This document shows, piece after piece, positions 54,996-64,000 of a stretch of 64,000 nucleotides of DNA (the first letter of the stretch is position 1; each line of letters begins with the position of its first letter). Under the pieces are notes generated by a model. The model worked only from the letters and a program-made list of their open reading frames with translations. It had not been told where the DNA came from and ran no database searches. The DNA comes from an uncultured Flaviramulus sp. (lineage in GTDB: Bacteria; Bacteroidota; Bacteroidia; Flavobacteriales; Flavobacteriaceae). Location of the stretch: the NCBI GenBank assembly GCA_947501105.1, contig CANMUP010000002.1:682001-746000 (forward strand), read 5' to 3'. The position numbers and the translations under genes were made by a program.

Positions 54996-57900
54996 ATGGA
55001 AATTAAATTTACTAACAATTTTTTCTTTTTTAAGAAAAAAATTCTACAATTTATTATGAGAACCTTTATACTCTTGTTTTGCACAACAGTTTTTAGTTTT
55101 TCTTCGAATGATGTTTTTTCGCAGAATACTAAAATTGTAATTGATGAAGATAAGATTGTAACTATTGATGAAATTTTTGATTTATTAAGACAACAAACAG
55201 ATTACACGTTTATTTATCAAGAAGATCTTTTTAAAAACACTCCTAAAGTTTATCTTAAAAAAGGAAAGATTAGAGCAAATAAGTTGTTAAAACAAAGTCT
55301 TTCTAACGGCGATTTTAATTTTACGTTTACTGATAATAATAAAATAGTGGTTGTTAAAGAACCGGAAATAGTTGTTGAGAAACAGCAAGTTCAGCTCACT
55401 GGAACTATAACAGATAATAATGGACAACCATTACCTGGTGCTAATATTATTGAAAAAGGAACAACAAATGGAACCCAATCTGACTTCGACGGAAAATTTA
55501 CAATTGATGTTACAGACAACAATGCTATTTTAGTTGTTTCATATATAGGTTTTGCAACTACAGAGGTTATTATTGGTAGCCAAACAGATATTACCATATT
55601 ATTACTTGAAGATGCGGCAAGCTTAGACGAGATTGTTGTTGTAGGTTATGGGACTCAAAGAAAGAAAGATTTAACTGGAGCTGTGGCTTCTATAGGAGGA
55701 GATGATCTAGAGAATAGCACGCAAACATCTGTAGACCAAATGATGCAAGGGAAAGTAGCAGGTGTACGTATTTCTCAAACTAGTGGACAACCAGGTGGAG
55801 GTGTTTCTATTAGAATAAGAGGGAATTCTTCATTAAATTTAGGAAATGACCCTTTATATGTTATTGATGGAATGCCTATAGATAATAGTTCATTAATAAC
55901 TAGCAGTGGAGCTAATATACCTGGTAATACATCACCTCCAAACCCATTAAATTCAATTAACCCACAAGACATCGAGTCTATTCAAGTTTTAAAAGATGCT
56001 TCTGCAACGGCTATATATGGTTCTCGAGGTGCAAATGGTGTGATATTAATTACAACTAAAACTGGTAAAGAAGGTGTTATAAAAATAGATTATAATACAA
56101 GTATAGGGTTTCAAAAAGTAGCTAATCGTCTTGATTTATTAGATTCTAATGGATATATTCAGCACGTTGGGGATATATTACAACAACAAGGAGGAACTCT
56201 ATTAACGGAACTTTCTAATGCATCAGTAAATACAGATTGGCAAGATGAAATATTTGAAGATGCTATCATGCAACAACACAATATTTCATTTTCTGGAGGA
56301 TCATCAGATACTAAATATTTTGCATCATTTAATTATACCAATCAAGACGGTGTTCTTAAAGGTTCAGGTTTTGAAAGATATGGAGGTCGACTTAATTGGG
56401 GGTATAAAAAAGATAAGTTTACAGCTGATGTAAATATAAATACTTCTTTTACTGCGGATGATATTACTGCTCATGGAGATAGTGGTGGTAATTTTGATGC
56501 TGGTGTTATTAGTACAGCAGTTTTTTTACCAAGTACAGCACCCGTATTTAACGGTGATGGATCTTATTTTCAACCAGATGTTGTAGATTTAGATAACCCG
56601 TACAACCTTATTAACGGGATAGATATTCAAGGAAGAACACACCGTACACTGGTTAACTTAAAAACCTCTTATGAAATAGCTAATAACTTGAAAGCATCAC
56701 TATCACTAAATACTGATGTTGTTAATGCTAAGAAAGATTCTTATCGTTCTAGACAAACAGTTGTTGGTTCACAAGCTGGAGGCGTAGCCAATATTTTAAC
56801 GTCAAAAAATACGAACTATGTAGTTGATGCTCTTTTAAACTATAATAACACTTTTGGAGATCATACTGTAGCGGCATTAGCAGGATACACGTATCAAAAG
56901 TTTAATTATGAGCTATTTACTGGAGATGCTAGAGGTTTTATTGGTGATGAAGTTGGTACAGATGATTTAGGGGCTGGTAATCAGGAGTTTAATGGATTAG
57001 GAAGCTTTAGAAGCAAAAGCGCATTATTATCATATTTATCTAGAGTCAATTACTCTTATAAAGACAAATTTTTAGTAACAGCTTCTGTAAGAATTGATGG
57101 CTCTTCTAGATTTACTGAAGGAAATAAATACGGTACGTTCCCTTCTTTTTCATTAGGATACCGTATTACAGAAGAAAGCTTCATGGAATCTTTAGATTTT
57201 GTAAACAATCTAAAAGCTCGTTTAGGTTGGGGGCAAATAGGAAATTCAAATGTAGCTTCGTCTGCTAGTTTAGCAACTTTTGTAACTGGTGACCCTGCTG
57301 TATTTAACAATCAACTTGTCGCTGGTTTAACTCCTGCACGTATTGCAAATTCTGATTTAACATGGGAAACTACAGAACAGATTAATTTTGGTTTAGATTT
57401 CGGTTTATTTAATAATAGGATTAGTGGTTCTATTGATGTTTATAATAAAAAGACAAAAGATTTATTATTTTTTGAACCAGTACCACTACAAACAGGTTTT
57501 AGTGGAAGATGGGTTAATCTAGCGAATAGTGAGATTACTAATAGTGGACTTGAGATATCGTTGAATTCTAGAAATATAACTGGAAAGGATTTTAGCTGGG
57601 AAAGTGATTTGAATTTAACAACTAATAAAAATGAGATTACAGATTTAGGTGGACGTGAGATTATTAATAATTCTGATACAGCAGCATCTGTAATTAATAG
57701 AGAAGGAGAAGCAGCATTTTCTTATTATGGCTTAGCGAATTCTGGAATTTGGCAAACAGGAGAAGACCCAACAGGATCTGCACAACCTGATGCTGTTCCT
57801 GGACAACCTAAATGGATAGATCAAAATAGCGATGGCGTTATTGATGGTGATGATAGAGTTATTTTAGGAAATCCATATCCTGACTTTACATGGGGTTTTA

Positions 57901-58367
57901 ATAATGTATTTAAGTATAAGGGATTTGAGTTATCTGTATTTGTTGAAGGTGTACACGGAGTAGAGTTATTCAATAGCCAACTGGCTAGCACGTATTTTCC
58001 GTTTAATAATTCTAGAAATAGATTCTCAGAGCCTATTTTAAATAGATGGACCACTAGTAACCCAACTAATGCCTGGCCTTCTTTTGTTGATCCATCAAGT
58101 TATGGAGGAGATCTTACCAATGAATTTGTAATTCAAGATGCTTCTTTTATAAGACTTAAGAATATTACTTTTAAATATAATTTCGATTTAAAAGACAATA
58201 AATTTATTAGAAGTTTGAATGCCTATGTTTCTGGACAAAATTTAGCGATTTCTACAGATTATTTAGGCTATGATCCAGACTTAGCTGGTTCAGGAAATTC
58301 GAGACAAGACTTTAATAGTTATCCTACTACTAGAACAATTTTGTTTGGAGTTAATGTTGGATTTTAA
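54996..58367 (+). CDS. SusC family TonB-dependent transporter with STN signalling domain
   Basis: 1123 residues. MEIKFTNNFFFFKKKILQFI is the long cytoplasmic-side start that is usual for this class, then a signal sequence (RTFILLFCTTVFSFSSNDVF then SQ). An STN domain follows at about 47-125 (IVTIDEIFDLLRQQTDYTFI, VYLKKGKIRANKLLKQSL, FNFTFTDNNKIVVVKE); it contacts the FecR protein. A carboxypeptidase-regulatory-like domain comes next (LTGTITDNNGQPLPGANIIE), then the plug (LDEIVVVGYGTQRKKDLTGA, YVIDGMPIDNSS, IQVLKDASATAIYGSRGANG) and a barrel ending in TRTILFGVNVGF. It imports the glycan of the second PUL and signals its presence to the ECF sigma factor. Confidence 0.96.
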   Translation: MEIKFTNNFFFFKKKILQFIMRTFILLFCTTVFSFSSNDVFSQNTKIVIDEDKIVTIDEIFDLLRQQTDYTFIYQEDLFKNTPKVYLKKGKIRANKLLKQSLSNGDFNFTFTDNNKIVVVKEPEIVVEKQQVQLTGTITDNNGQPLPGANIIEKGTTNGTQSDFDGKFTIDVTDNNAILVVSYIGFATTEVIIGSQTDITILLLEDAASLDEIVVVGYGTQRKKDLTGAVASIGGDDLENSTQTSVDQMMQGKVAGVRISQTSGQPGGGVSIRIRGNSSLNLGNDPLYVIDGMPIDNSSLITSSGANIPGNTSPPNPLNSINPQDIESIQVLKDASATAIYGSRGANGVILITTKTGKEGVIKIDYNTSIGFQKVANRLDLLDSNGYIQHVGDILQQQGGTLLTELSNASVNTDWQDEIFEDAIMQQHNISFSGGSSDTKYFASFNYTNQDGVLKGSGFERYGGRLNWGYKKDKFTADVNINTSFTADDITAHGDSGGNFDAGVISTAVFLPSTAPVFNGDGSYFQPDVVDLDNPYNLINGIDIQGRTHRTLVNLKTSYEIANNLKASLSLNTDVVNAKKDSYRSRQTVVGSQAGGVANILTSKNTNYVVDALLNYNNTFGDHTVAALAGYTYQKFNYELFTGDARGFIGDEVGTDDLGAGNQEFNGLGSFRSKSALLSYLSRVNYSYKDKFLVTASVRIDGSSRFTEGNKYGTFPSFSLGYRITEESFMESLDFVNNLKARLGWGQIGNSNVASSASLATFVTGDPAVFNNQLVAGLTPARIANSDLTWETTEQINFGLDFGLFNNRISGSIDVYNKKTKDLLFFEPVPLQTGFSGRWVNLANSEITNSGLEISLNSRNITGKDFSWESDLNLTTNKNEITDLGGREIINNSDTAASVINREGEAAFSYYGLANSGIWQTGEDPTGSAQPDAVPGQPKWIDQNSDGVIDGDDRVILGNPYPDFTWGFNNVFKYKGFELSVFVEGVHGVELFNSQLASTYFPFNNSRNRFSEPILNRWTTSNPTNAWPSFVDPSSYGGDLTNEFVIQDASFIRLKNITFKYNFDLKDNKFIRSLNAYVSGQNLAISTDYLGYDPDLAGSGNSRQDFNSYPTTRTILFGVNVGF

Positions 58368-58400
58368 TTGAAACTTTTTAATGTAAAAAAATATAAAACA

Positions 58401-59894
58401 ATGAAACGATTTTATAAAATAATAAAAATAAGTTTAATGGTTTTTCTTGGGTTAACATTAACTCATTGTGAAGATCCGTTAAAAACAGAAATTTTTGGAG
58501 AATTTGCTCCAACTAATGGGCCAGCATCAGAAGGTTTCATGGAAGGACTTTTAAATGGAGTATATGCTGAGTTTCAACTAAATGGAGCAACAGGAAGAGA
58601 TTTTATTTACTTTTCAGATTTTAGCGGAGATCATTTATGGAATGAACGTGGAGGCTTAAGTCGTGTTACTGCATTTGTTTTAAATTGGAATTGGGATTCA
58701 CAAAACCCTTCTTGGTTTAGAAATGGCTTTTGGAGCCAACCGTATCAGGCAATTCGAAACGCTAATGCCTTTTTAGAGGTTGTTGATAATTCTGAATTAT
58801 CAGATGATCAAAAAAAGCAATGGACTGCTGAAGTTAGGTTTATGAGAGCCACTATGTATTCTTTCATGTATAATTTATTTGGCCCTGTACCTTTAAGAAC
58901 CTCTAGTAGTGATGAACCTAATTTAGGTAGAGCTACAAATGATGTAATACTTAACTTTATTGAAACCGAATTAGTAGCAGCTGCAACAGATTTACCAGTA
59001 GAAGCCGAGGAATTTGGTAGAGCTACTAAAGGAGCAGCATACGGTGTTTTAGCAAAACATTATTTAAATACCAAAAATTGGGCTAAAGTTGTCGAGTATT
59101 CAGATTTAATAGATGGTTTGGGTCAGTATAGCCTTTATACAGATGGGGATAATCCACACCGAGATTTGTTTAAGCCTGCATTTGAAACAGTCGAAAAGGA
59201 AACAATTTTTTCTTATACTGTAACGCCATTAATTAGTAGCACGGCAAATGCAATTATGTCTCACTCATATCCAGAAAGTAATTATAAATCTTTTGTTAAT
59301 GGTGATGATGTAAAACTGCCTAATCAATCAATTTCTGGTACTAAAAATAGAGTATATGACCATTTCTTTAATTCTTTCGATCCTAACGATGATCGTAAAA
59401 AGCAAATTATAAATCAGTATATCAATACAAATAATGAGCTTATTACTCAAGAAGCTAATAAAAATAGTGCGTTTAAATACTGGCCAGATCCTGAGATGGA
59501 TGCATGGAGAAGTGGACATGATTTTAGAGTAGTAAGATATGCTGACATTTTATTATCAAAAGCTGAAGCTTTAAATGAATTGAATGGGCCAACGCAAATA
59601 TCTATCGATTTAATTAATGAAGTAAGAAATAGAGCAAAGGCTACACCAATAGCTTTAGCTGATTTTGCTGATAAAGAAGCATTGAAGGATGCCATACTTG
59701 ATGAAAGAGGTTGGGAGTTTTATTTTGAAGGAAAACGTAGAGAAGATTTAATTAGGCACGGAAAATTTGTGAGTGCTAAAAGAAACCATCCTGTGCATCC
59801 AGTTGCTTCTGCTGAAGATTTTAGAGTTTTAATACCTATTCCGCAAGCAGAGATTGATGCAAATCCAAATATTGAACAAAATCCTGGGTATTAA
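58401..59894 (+). CDS. SusD/RagB family glycan-binding lipoprotein (second PUL)
   Basis: 497 residues from the ATG at 58401. A TTG at 58368 directly after the susC stop would add 11 residues (LKLFNVKKYKT) in front of the signal; ATG gives the better lipoprotein signal, MKRFYKIIKISLMVFLGLTL then THC. The SusD fold is shown by SDDQKKQWTAEVRFMRATMYSFMYNLFGPVPL about 134-165 (the eaRFlRA..y..l...fG.vPl block), SKAEALNELNGPTQISIDLI then NEVRNRA near 390-416, and DERGWEFYFEGKRREDLIRH, the helical C-terminal block. The end IPQAEIDANPNIEQNPGY is the standard SusD terminus. It pairs with the preceding SusC in glycan capture. Confidence 0.95.
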   Translation: MKRFYKIIKISLMVFLGLTLTHCEDPLKTEIFGEFAPTNGPASEGFMEGLLNGVYAEFQLNGATGRDFIYFSDFSGDHLWNERGGLSRVTAFVLNWNWDSQNPSWFRNGFWSQPYQAIRNANAFLEVVDNSELSDDQKKQWTAEVRFMRATMYSFMYNLFGPVPLRTSSSDEPNLGRATNDVILNFIETELVAAATDLPVEAEEFGRATKGAAYGVLAKHYLNTKNWAKVVEYSDLIDGLGQYSLYTDGDNPHRDLFKPAFETVEKETIFSYTVTPLISSTANAIMSHSYPESNYKSFVNGDDVKLPNQSISGTKNRVYDHFFNSFDPNDDRKKQIINQYINTNNELITQEANKNSAFKYWPDPEMDAWRSGHDFRVVRYADILLSKAEALNELNGPTQISIDLINEVRNRAKATPIALADFADKEALKDAILDERGWEFYFEGKRREDLIRHGKFVSAKRNHPVHPVASAEDFRVLIPIPQAEIDANPNIEQNPGY

Positions 59895-59927
59895 TTCTTT
59901 ATCCAAGATTATTGAAAAGTGAATAAA

Positions 59928-59963
59928 GAAACACTCACCTAATAAATAGGTGAGGTTTCTTCT
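59928..59963 (+). terminator. terminator after the second susCD pair
   Basis: Stem of 8 bp (CTCACCTA with TAGGTGAG) extended outward by GAAAC/GTTTC with one bulged A, 5-nt loop, then a T-rich tail. It lies between susD and the GH36-like gene. Confidence 0.7.
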
Positions 59964-60033
59964 TTTCCAAGTTTTATTTAAAATATTACTATCTAATTTC
60001 AATTTCTTCCATTAACATTTATATTATTTTACT

Positions 60034-61884
60034 ATGAAATTAAAAATTGTATTGATTACCTTTTTGCTAATAAATGTTTTAAATGAAAATCTATTTTCGC
60101 AAACACAAAATCAGAGCTACAATATTAATGGATTTGATATAGAAGTTCTGGGTGATTTAAATGGATTTTTACTCGATTGGAAAACGAATAGAATAGAAGA
60201 TGGTTTAGAAATTGCAACTATAACTTTAAACCATGTTCAAGGGGCAACACCACCAAAACTTTCTTTAAAATGGGCAGTACCTTCAAATAATATTGCAGGA
60301 TATTGGAGTAGCAGTGCGTATTTAGATAAAACCATAACTCCAGATTGGGGGCCAGCAAAGGTAAAATCAATGCTCTCTAGACATGCACCGGTAATTTCCC
60401 TATTTGGTCATGATGATGTTAATAGGCAAACTTTTGCGGTTTCAGAAGCTCTAAGTACAGTTATTACAAGTACTTCTGTCAAGGAAGAAAACGGTATGAT
60501 GTATAATGAAATACAGCTTTTTACAGAAAAACATAAAAAAATAAAAACTTACCAAATAGAGTTTAGGTTAGATACAAGATCTATACCTTTTTCAAAATCT
60601 CTAACAGAAGTAGCTTCTTGGTGGGCAGCTTTTGATTTATATACCCCATCTGCAGTACCAGAGGCTGCAAAATTACCAGTTTACTCTAGTTGGTATAGTT
60701 ATCACCAAAATGTAACAAAAGACGCCTTAGTTAAAGAATGTAAGCTAGCCAAATCTATGGGGTTTGAATCTATTATAGTAGATGATGGTTGGCAAACTTT
60801 AGATAGTAACAGGGGTTATGCATATACAGGAGACTGGAATCCTGAACGAATTCCAGAAATGAAGGCATTTGTAAGTGCTGTACATGATTTAGATATGAAA
60901 TTTATCTTATGGTATGCTGTACCATTTGTAGGAGAAAAATCTCAAGCTTATGAGCAGATGAAAGGCAAATTTCTAGATTATTGGGAAAGTCAAGGAACTT
61001 ATATTGTAGATCCAAGATTTCCCGAAGTACGTGAATTTATAATTAACACATATATAAAAGCTGTAAATGAATGGGATTTAGATGGTTTTAAATTAGACTT
61101 TTTAGGACGATTTAGAGCTGGAAAGGACACTAAATTGATAGCAGATGAAGGACGCGATTACGCCTCTATTAATGATGCTACAGATCGTTTAATGACAGAT
61201 TTAATGACATCTTTAAGAGAAGTAAAACCTGATATTATGATTGAATTTAGACAACCATATACAGGGCCAGCTATGCGTAAATATGGTAATATGTTACGAG
61301 CGTCAGACTGCCCAAATGTAGCTCTAATTAATAGAGTTGGGACTACTGATTTAAGACTGTTAAGTGGTAATACTGCGGTACATGCAGACATGCTTATGTG
61401 GCATTATAGTGAATCTGTTGAAGTAGCAGCACTTCAATTACTAAATGTGATGTTTTCTGTCCCTCAAATTTCCGTTAAATTAGCCGATATTCCTAAGGAT
61501 CATTTTGAAATGATTCGATTTTATACAGACTATTGGTTGAAAAATAGAGCAATACTTTTAGAAGGTGAATTCAGGCCCTCAAATCCTCAAGCGAATTATC
61601 CAATAATATCTGGAGACAGCAACGATAAAAAAATTACTGTAGTTTATAATGATTTATTTATTCCAGTTGTAACTAGTTCAAATAAAAAAATAGACATTAT
61701 TAATGCTAAAAGTTCAAAAAGAATCATACTTGATGTTACTGGAGAAAAGCAATCATACAGATATATGATTTTTGACTGTAAAGGAAATATAGTTGATAGT
61801 AAAGTTATTGAACTAGATACAGAAAGTCCTTTTGCATTTAATGTGCCACCATCAGGATTAATCTCATTAACACCTATAAATTAA
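60034..61884 (+). CDS. GH36-like alpha-galactosidase (clan GH-D), secreted
   Basis: 616 residues. Signal peptide MKLKIVLITFLLINVLNENL then FSQ. An N-terminal beta-sandwich (about 25-205) precedes the TIM barrel: PVYSSWYSYHQNVT about 215-228, FESIIVDDGWQTLDSNRGYA at 244-263 (the VDDGWQ block), and DLDGFKLDFLGRF at 348-360 with Asp355 as nucleophile (KxD). MIEFRQPYTGPAMRKYGNML and RASDCPNVALINR at 422-434 follow, with Asp425 as acid/base (R.SD). This pattern is clan GH-D, closest to GH36-type alpha-galactosidases, though shorter than the 700-residue classical enzymes. Alpha-N-acetylgalactosaminidase activity is also possible. It lies 140 bp after susD and 7 bp before GH97. Confidence 0.85.
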   Translation: MKLKIVLITFLLINVLNENLFSQTQNQSYNINGFDIEVLGDLNGFLLDWKTNRIEDGLEIATITLNHVQGATPPKLSLKWAVPSNNIAGYWSSSAYLDKTITPDWGPAKVKSMLSRHAPVISLFGHDDVNRQTFAVSEALSTVITSTSVKEENGMMYNEIQLFTEKHKKIKTYQIEFRLDTRSIPFSKSLTEVASWWAAFDLYTPSAVPEAAKLPVYSSWYSYHQNVTKDALVKECKLAKSMGFESIIVDDGWQTLDSNRGYAYTGDWNPERIPEMKAFVSAVHDLDMKFILWYAVPFVGEKSQAYEQMKGKFLDYWESQGTYIVDPRFPEVREFIINTYIKAVNEWDLDGFKLDFLGRFRAGKDTKLIADEGRDYASINDATDRLMTDLMTSLREVKPDIMIEFRQPYTGPAMRKYGNMLRASDCPNVALINRVGTTDLRLLSGNTAVHADMLMWHYSESVEVAALQLLNVMFSVPQISVKLADIPKDHFEMIRFYTDYWLKNRAILLEGEFRPSNPQANYPIISGDSNDKKITVVYNDLFIPVVTSSNKKIDIINAKSSKRIILDVTGEKQSYRYMIFDCKGNIVDSKVIELDTESPFAFNVPPSGLISLTPIN

Positions 61885-61891
61885 TTTAATT

Positions 61892-63883
61892 ATGAAACGG
61901 ATTTCTTTGAAAATTAATACCATAATTTGTTTGATCTTTTTTATTGGTTTTCAAACCCTGTATGCTAAGGATTATCAGTTAGCGTCTCCAGATGGAACTA
62001 ATGTATTAATAATATCTGTCAACGACAAAATCACATACACATTGATTGTTGATGGGATAAAAGTTATGAATCCTTCACTGATGTCTATGACTATTGAAAA
62101 TGGTTCTATTTTAGGAGATAATCCTAAAGTGTTACGAAAAAAAATCAGATCAATTGACGAAATTTTATATCCAGAATTAAGAGTTAAAAGCAAAGAGATT
62201 AGAGATCATTTTAATGAACTAACACTATCTTTTAAAGGGAATTATAGCTTAGTTTTTAGAGCTTATGATAATGGTGTAGCGTATAGGTTTAAAACTAGTT
62301 TTAAAGAGGAAATAACAGTAGTTAATGAAACAGCTTTTTTTAATTTTCAGGGAGACAATCATATTTATTTTCCTAGAGAGAAAGAATTTCAATCGCATAA
62401 TGAAAGATTATATGAGTTTGGAAAGTTAGATACCTTATCTGTTAATGATTTATGTAGTTTACCAACGCTGCTAACCATAGATAAAATTAAATTACTTATC
62501 ACAGAGACTGCTCTTTTGGATTATCCAGGAATGTGGTTAACAGGAGAAGCAGGCAATACTTTAAAAGCTAAGTTTCCTCCATATGCATTAGAGCAAAAAG
62601 TAGACAATAGACGATGGAAAGATGATAGAGATATAAGAGTATCTAGACTGGCTAATTTTATAGCAAAAACAACTGGGAATAGAACATTCCCTTGGCGTAT
62701 AATTTGTATAGCGAATAATGATGCCGATTTATTAACAAACCAATTAAGCTATCAGTTGGCAGAACCTTGCAGAATAGAAGATACATCGTGGATTAAACCT
62801 GGAAAAGTAGCTTGGGACTGGTGGAATTACAATAATATTTACGGAGTAGATTTTAGGGCAGGTGTAAATACAGATACTTATAAATACTATATCGATTTTG
62901 CATCAAAGTATGGTTTAGAATACATAATCTTGGACGAAGGTTGGTATGTTTTAGGTGATGTATTAAATTTAGTGTCTGAAGTAGATGTTCAAGAGTTAAT
63001 AAATTATGGAAAAACCAAAAATGTAGGCGTTATTCTTTGGGTGACATGGAGTTCATTAGATCAAAAACTAGAAGAAGCCCTAGATATCTATGAAAAATGG
63101 GGAGTAAAAGGACTCAAAGTAGATTTTATGCAACGAGACGATCAGTGGATGGTAAATTATTATGAACGTATTGCTAAAGCATGTGCAGAACATAAATTAT
63201 TAGTTGATTTTCATGGCTCATATAAGCCAGCAGGTTTAAGAAGAACTTACCCAAATGTATTGACTAGAGAAGGTGTAAAGGGTGCAGAAAATAATAAGTG
63301 GGCAGATTATATTACCCCAGAACATAACCTTACTATTCCTTTTATTAGAATGGTAGCAGGACCAATGGATTATACACCTGGAGCCATGGTTAATGCTCAA
63401 AAAGAAAACTTTGCTATTACATGGAATAGACCAATGAGTATGGGTACAAGAGCCCATCAAGTGGCAATGTATACTCTTTTTGAAAGCCCGTTGCAAATGT
63501 TATGTGATAATCCAAGTAATTATATGAGAGAGCATAAAACCACACAATTTATTAGTCAAATACCTGCGGTTTGGGACCAAACAAAAGTATTACATGCTAA
63601 AATAGGAGCGTATTTAGCCATGGCAAGAAAAAATGACGAAATATGGTATGTGGGAGTTATGAACAATCAAGAAGCAAGAAGCTTGAATATTGACTTTTCG
63701 TTTTTAGAAGCAGGTAATTATCATATGGAAATCTTTAAAGATGGTGTTAATGCTGATAGATATGCAAGTGACTATAAAATAGAAAAAAGGCAAATAACAA
63801 ATAAAGATAAAATAGACATTTCATTGGCTCAAGGAGGTGGCTGGAGTGCTATAATTAAGTTGAATAATACTATAATAGATTAA
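61892..63883 (+). CDS. GH97 glycoside hydrolase, probable retaining alpha-galactosidase
   Basis: 663 residues. Signal peptide MKRISLKINTIICLIFFIGF then QTLYAKD. The N-terminal beta-super-sandwich (about 27-290) has SPDGTNVLIISVNDKITYTL and YDNGVAYRFKT, typical GH97 blocks. The barrel contains GKVAWDWWNYNNIYGVDFRAG, YIILDEGWYVLGD at 344-356, GVKGLKVDFMQRDDQWMVNY at 404-423 and LTREGVKGAENNKWA at 457-471. In GH97 the Asp in KVDFM (Asp411) is the nucleophile of the retaining alpha-galactosidase branch; the inverting alpha-glucosidases such as SusB lack it there. PYTGPAM-like MDYTPGAM follows. With the GH36-like gene 7 bp upstream, two exo-acting alpha-galactosidases are encoded together. Confidence 0.9.
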   Translation: MKRISLKINTIICLIFFIGFQTLYAKDYQLASPDGTNVLIISVNDKITYTLIVDGIKVMNPSLMSMTIENGSILGDNPKVLRKKIRSIDEILYPELRVKSKEIRDHFNELTLSFKGNYSLVFRAYDNGVAYRFKTSFKEEITVVNETAFFNFQGDNHIYFPREKEFQSHNERLYEFGKLDTLSVNDLCSLPTLLTIDKIKLLITETALLDYPGMWLTGEAGNTLKAKFPPYALEQKVDNRRWKDDRDIRVSRLANFIAKTTGNRTFPWRIICIANNDADLLTNQLSYQLAEPCRIEDTSWIKPGKVAWDWWNYNNIYGVDFRAGVNTDTYKYYIDFASKYGLEYIILDEGWYVLGDVLNLVSEVDVQELINYGKTKNVGVILWVTWSSLDQKLEEALDIYEKWGVKGLKVDFMQRDDQWMVNYYERIAKACAEHKLLVDFHGSYKPAGLRRTYPNVLTREGVKGAENNKWADYITPEHNLTIPFIRMVAGPMDYTPGAMVNAQKENFAITWNRPMSMGTRAHQVAMYTLFESPLQMLCDNPSNYMREHKTTQFISQIPAVWDQTKVLHAKIGAYLAMARKNDEIWYVGVMNNQEARSLNIDFSFLEAGNYHMEIFKDGVNADRYASDYKIEKRQITNKDKIDISLAQGGGWSAIIKLNNTIID

Positions 63884-63885
63884 GT

Positions 63886-64000
63886 ATGGAAATAAATAAT
63901 TTTATTGTAAAATTTGTTAATATAAAAAATCATATCCTATTTGTATTTATAGTAACTCTTTGTTTGAACTTTTATTCGTGTAAAGAAAAAGTAAAAGCTC
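63886..64000 (+). CDS. start of a lipoprotein gene, truncated by the window edge
   Basis: Only the first 38 codons are in view: an ATG 2 bp after the GH97 stop, then a hydrophobic segment HILFVFIVTLCLNFYSC with a lipobox-like Cys, followed by KEKVKA. It is a Bacteroidetes lipoprotein signal. Position behind GH97 with almost no gap suggests that it belongs to the same operon. The product cannot be named. Confidence 0.7.
   Translation, partial: MEINNFIVKFVNIKNHILFVFIVTLCLNFYSCKEKVKA

Overview
The window is about 64 kb of AT-rich chromosome from a marine member of the Bacteroidota, most likely Flavobacteriaceae. Supporting signs are two SusC/SusD pairs, a propeller-type hybrid-like sensor, a DUF5606 protein, promoters with the Bacteroidetes -7 box (TAnnTTTG), no obvious Shine-Dalgarno use, and four sulfatases beside glycoside hydrolases, as in bacteria that live on algal polysaccharide.

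Layout. (1) 1-7.9 kb: a cell-envelope glycan block. It starts with a partial threonylcarbamoyl-AMP synthase gene, then two methyltransferases (one FkbM type), a GT4, a WaaP-like lipopolysaccharide kinase, a WaaE-like GT2, UDP-galactopyranose mutase (glf), a probable galactofuranosyltransferase and a GT9 heptosyltransferase-like enzyme. Three convergent pairs overlap at their 3' ends. (2) 8-13.6 kb: housekeeping genes: dapD, a small secreted protein, ruvX, def, DUF5606, a Crp/Fnr regulator, a two-repeat lipoprotein with a well-placed Crp-like operator in front of it, a TlpA-like thioredoxin, and tRNA-Leu(GAG). (3) 13.7-22.3 kb, minus strand: a 1185-residue two-component propeller histidine kinase with no response regulator beside it, then a four-gene operon. 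The operon encodes a PF04185-type phospholipase C with a cysteine-rich insert, a 233-residue protein that I read as a ribosome-inactivating protein (RIP; ricin A/Shiga A family, all five active-site positions recognisable), a lipoprotein with a CxxCH haem motif, and a class 3 lipase. The three enzymes have no signal peptide. This is the most unusual part of the window. (4) 22.3-23.1 kb: a gene-free junction with a terminator followed by a 24-nt tRNA 3'-end fragment that lacks the rest of its tRNA. It looks like an attachment-site scar. (5) 23.1-46.9 kb: a polysaccharide utilisation locus (PUL): AraC regulator, SusC/D, sulfatase, LamG lipoprotein, GH130, cellobiose 2-epimerase-like enzyme, GH5-like secreted hydrolase, GPH sugar transporter, CstA-like transporter, GH2 and two GH3 enzymes. 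(6) 47.1-52.7 kb: three more sulfatases with different maturation motifs, one fused to HEAT-like repeats, around a 0.6-kb stretch with a decayed lipoprotein start. (7) 53-64 kb: a second PUL under ECF sigma/FecR control, with SusC carrying an STN signalling domain, SusD, a GH36-like and a GH97 alpha-galactosidase, and the start of a lipoprotein gene cut by the window edge.

How it fits together. Epimerase plus GH130 plus GPH transporter is the known cytoplasmic route for beta-1,4-mannobiose (epimerised to mannosyl-glucose, then phosphorolysed). The GH5-like enzyme would cut the chain outside, GH36 and GH97 would remove alpha-galactosyl branches, GH2 and GH3 would remove beta-linked galactose or glucose, and the sulfatases would remove sulfate esters. 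A sulfated or galactose-decorated marine mannan is therefore the best guess for the substrate; this is inference from gene content only.
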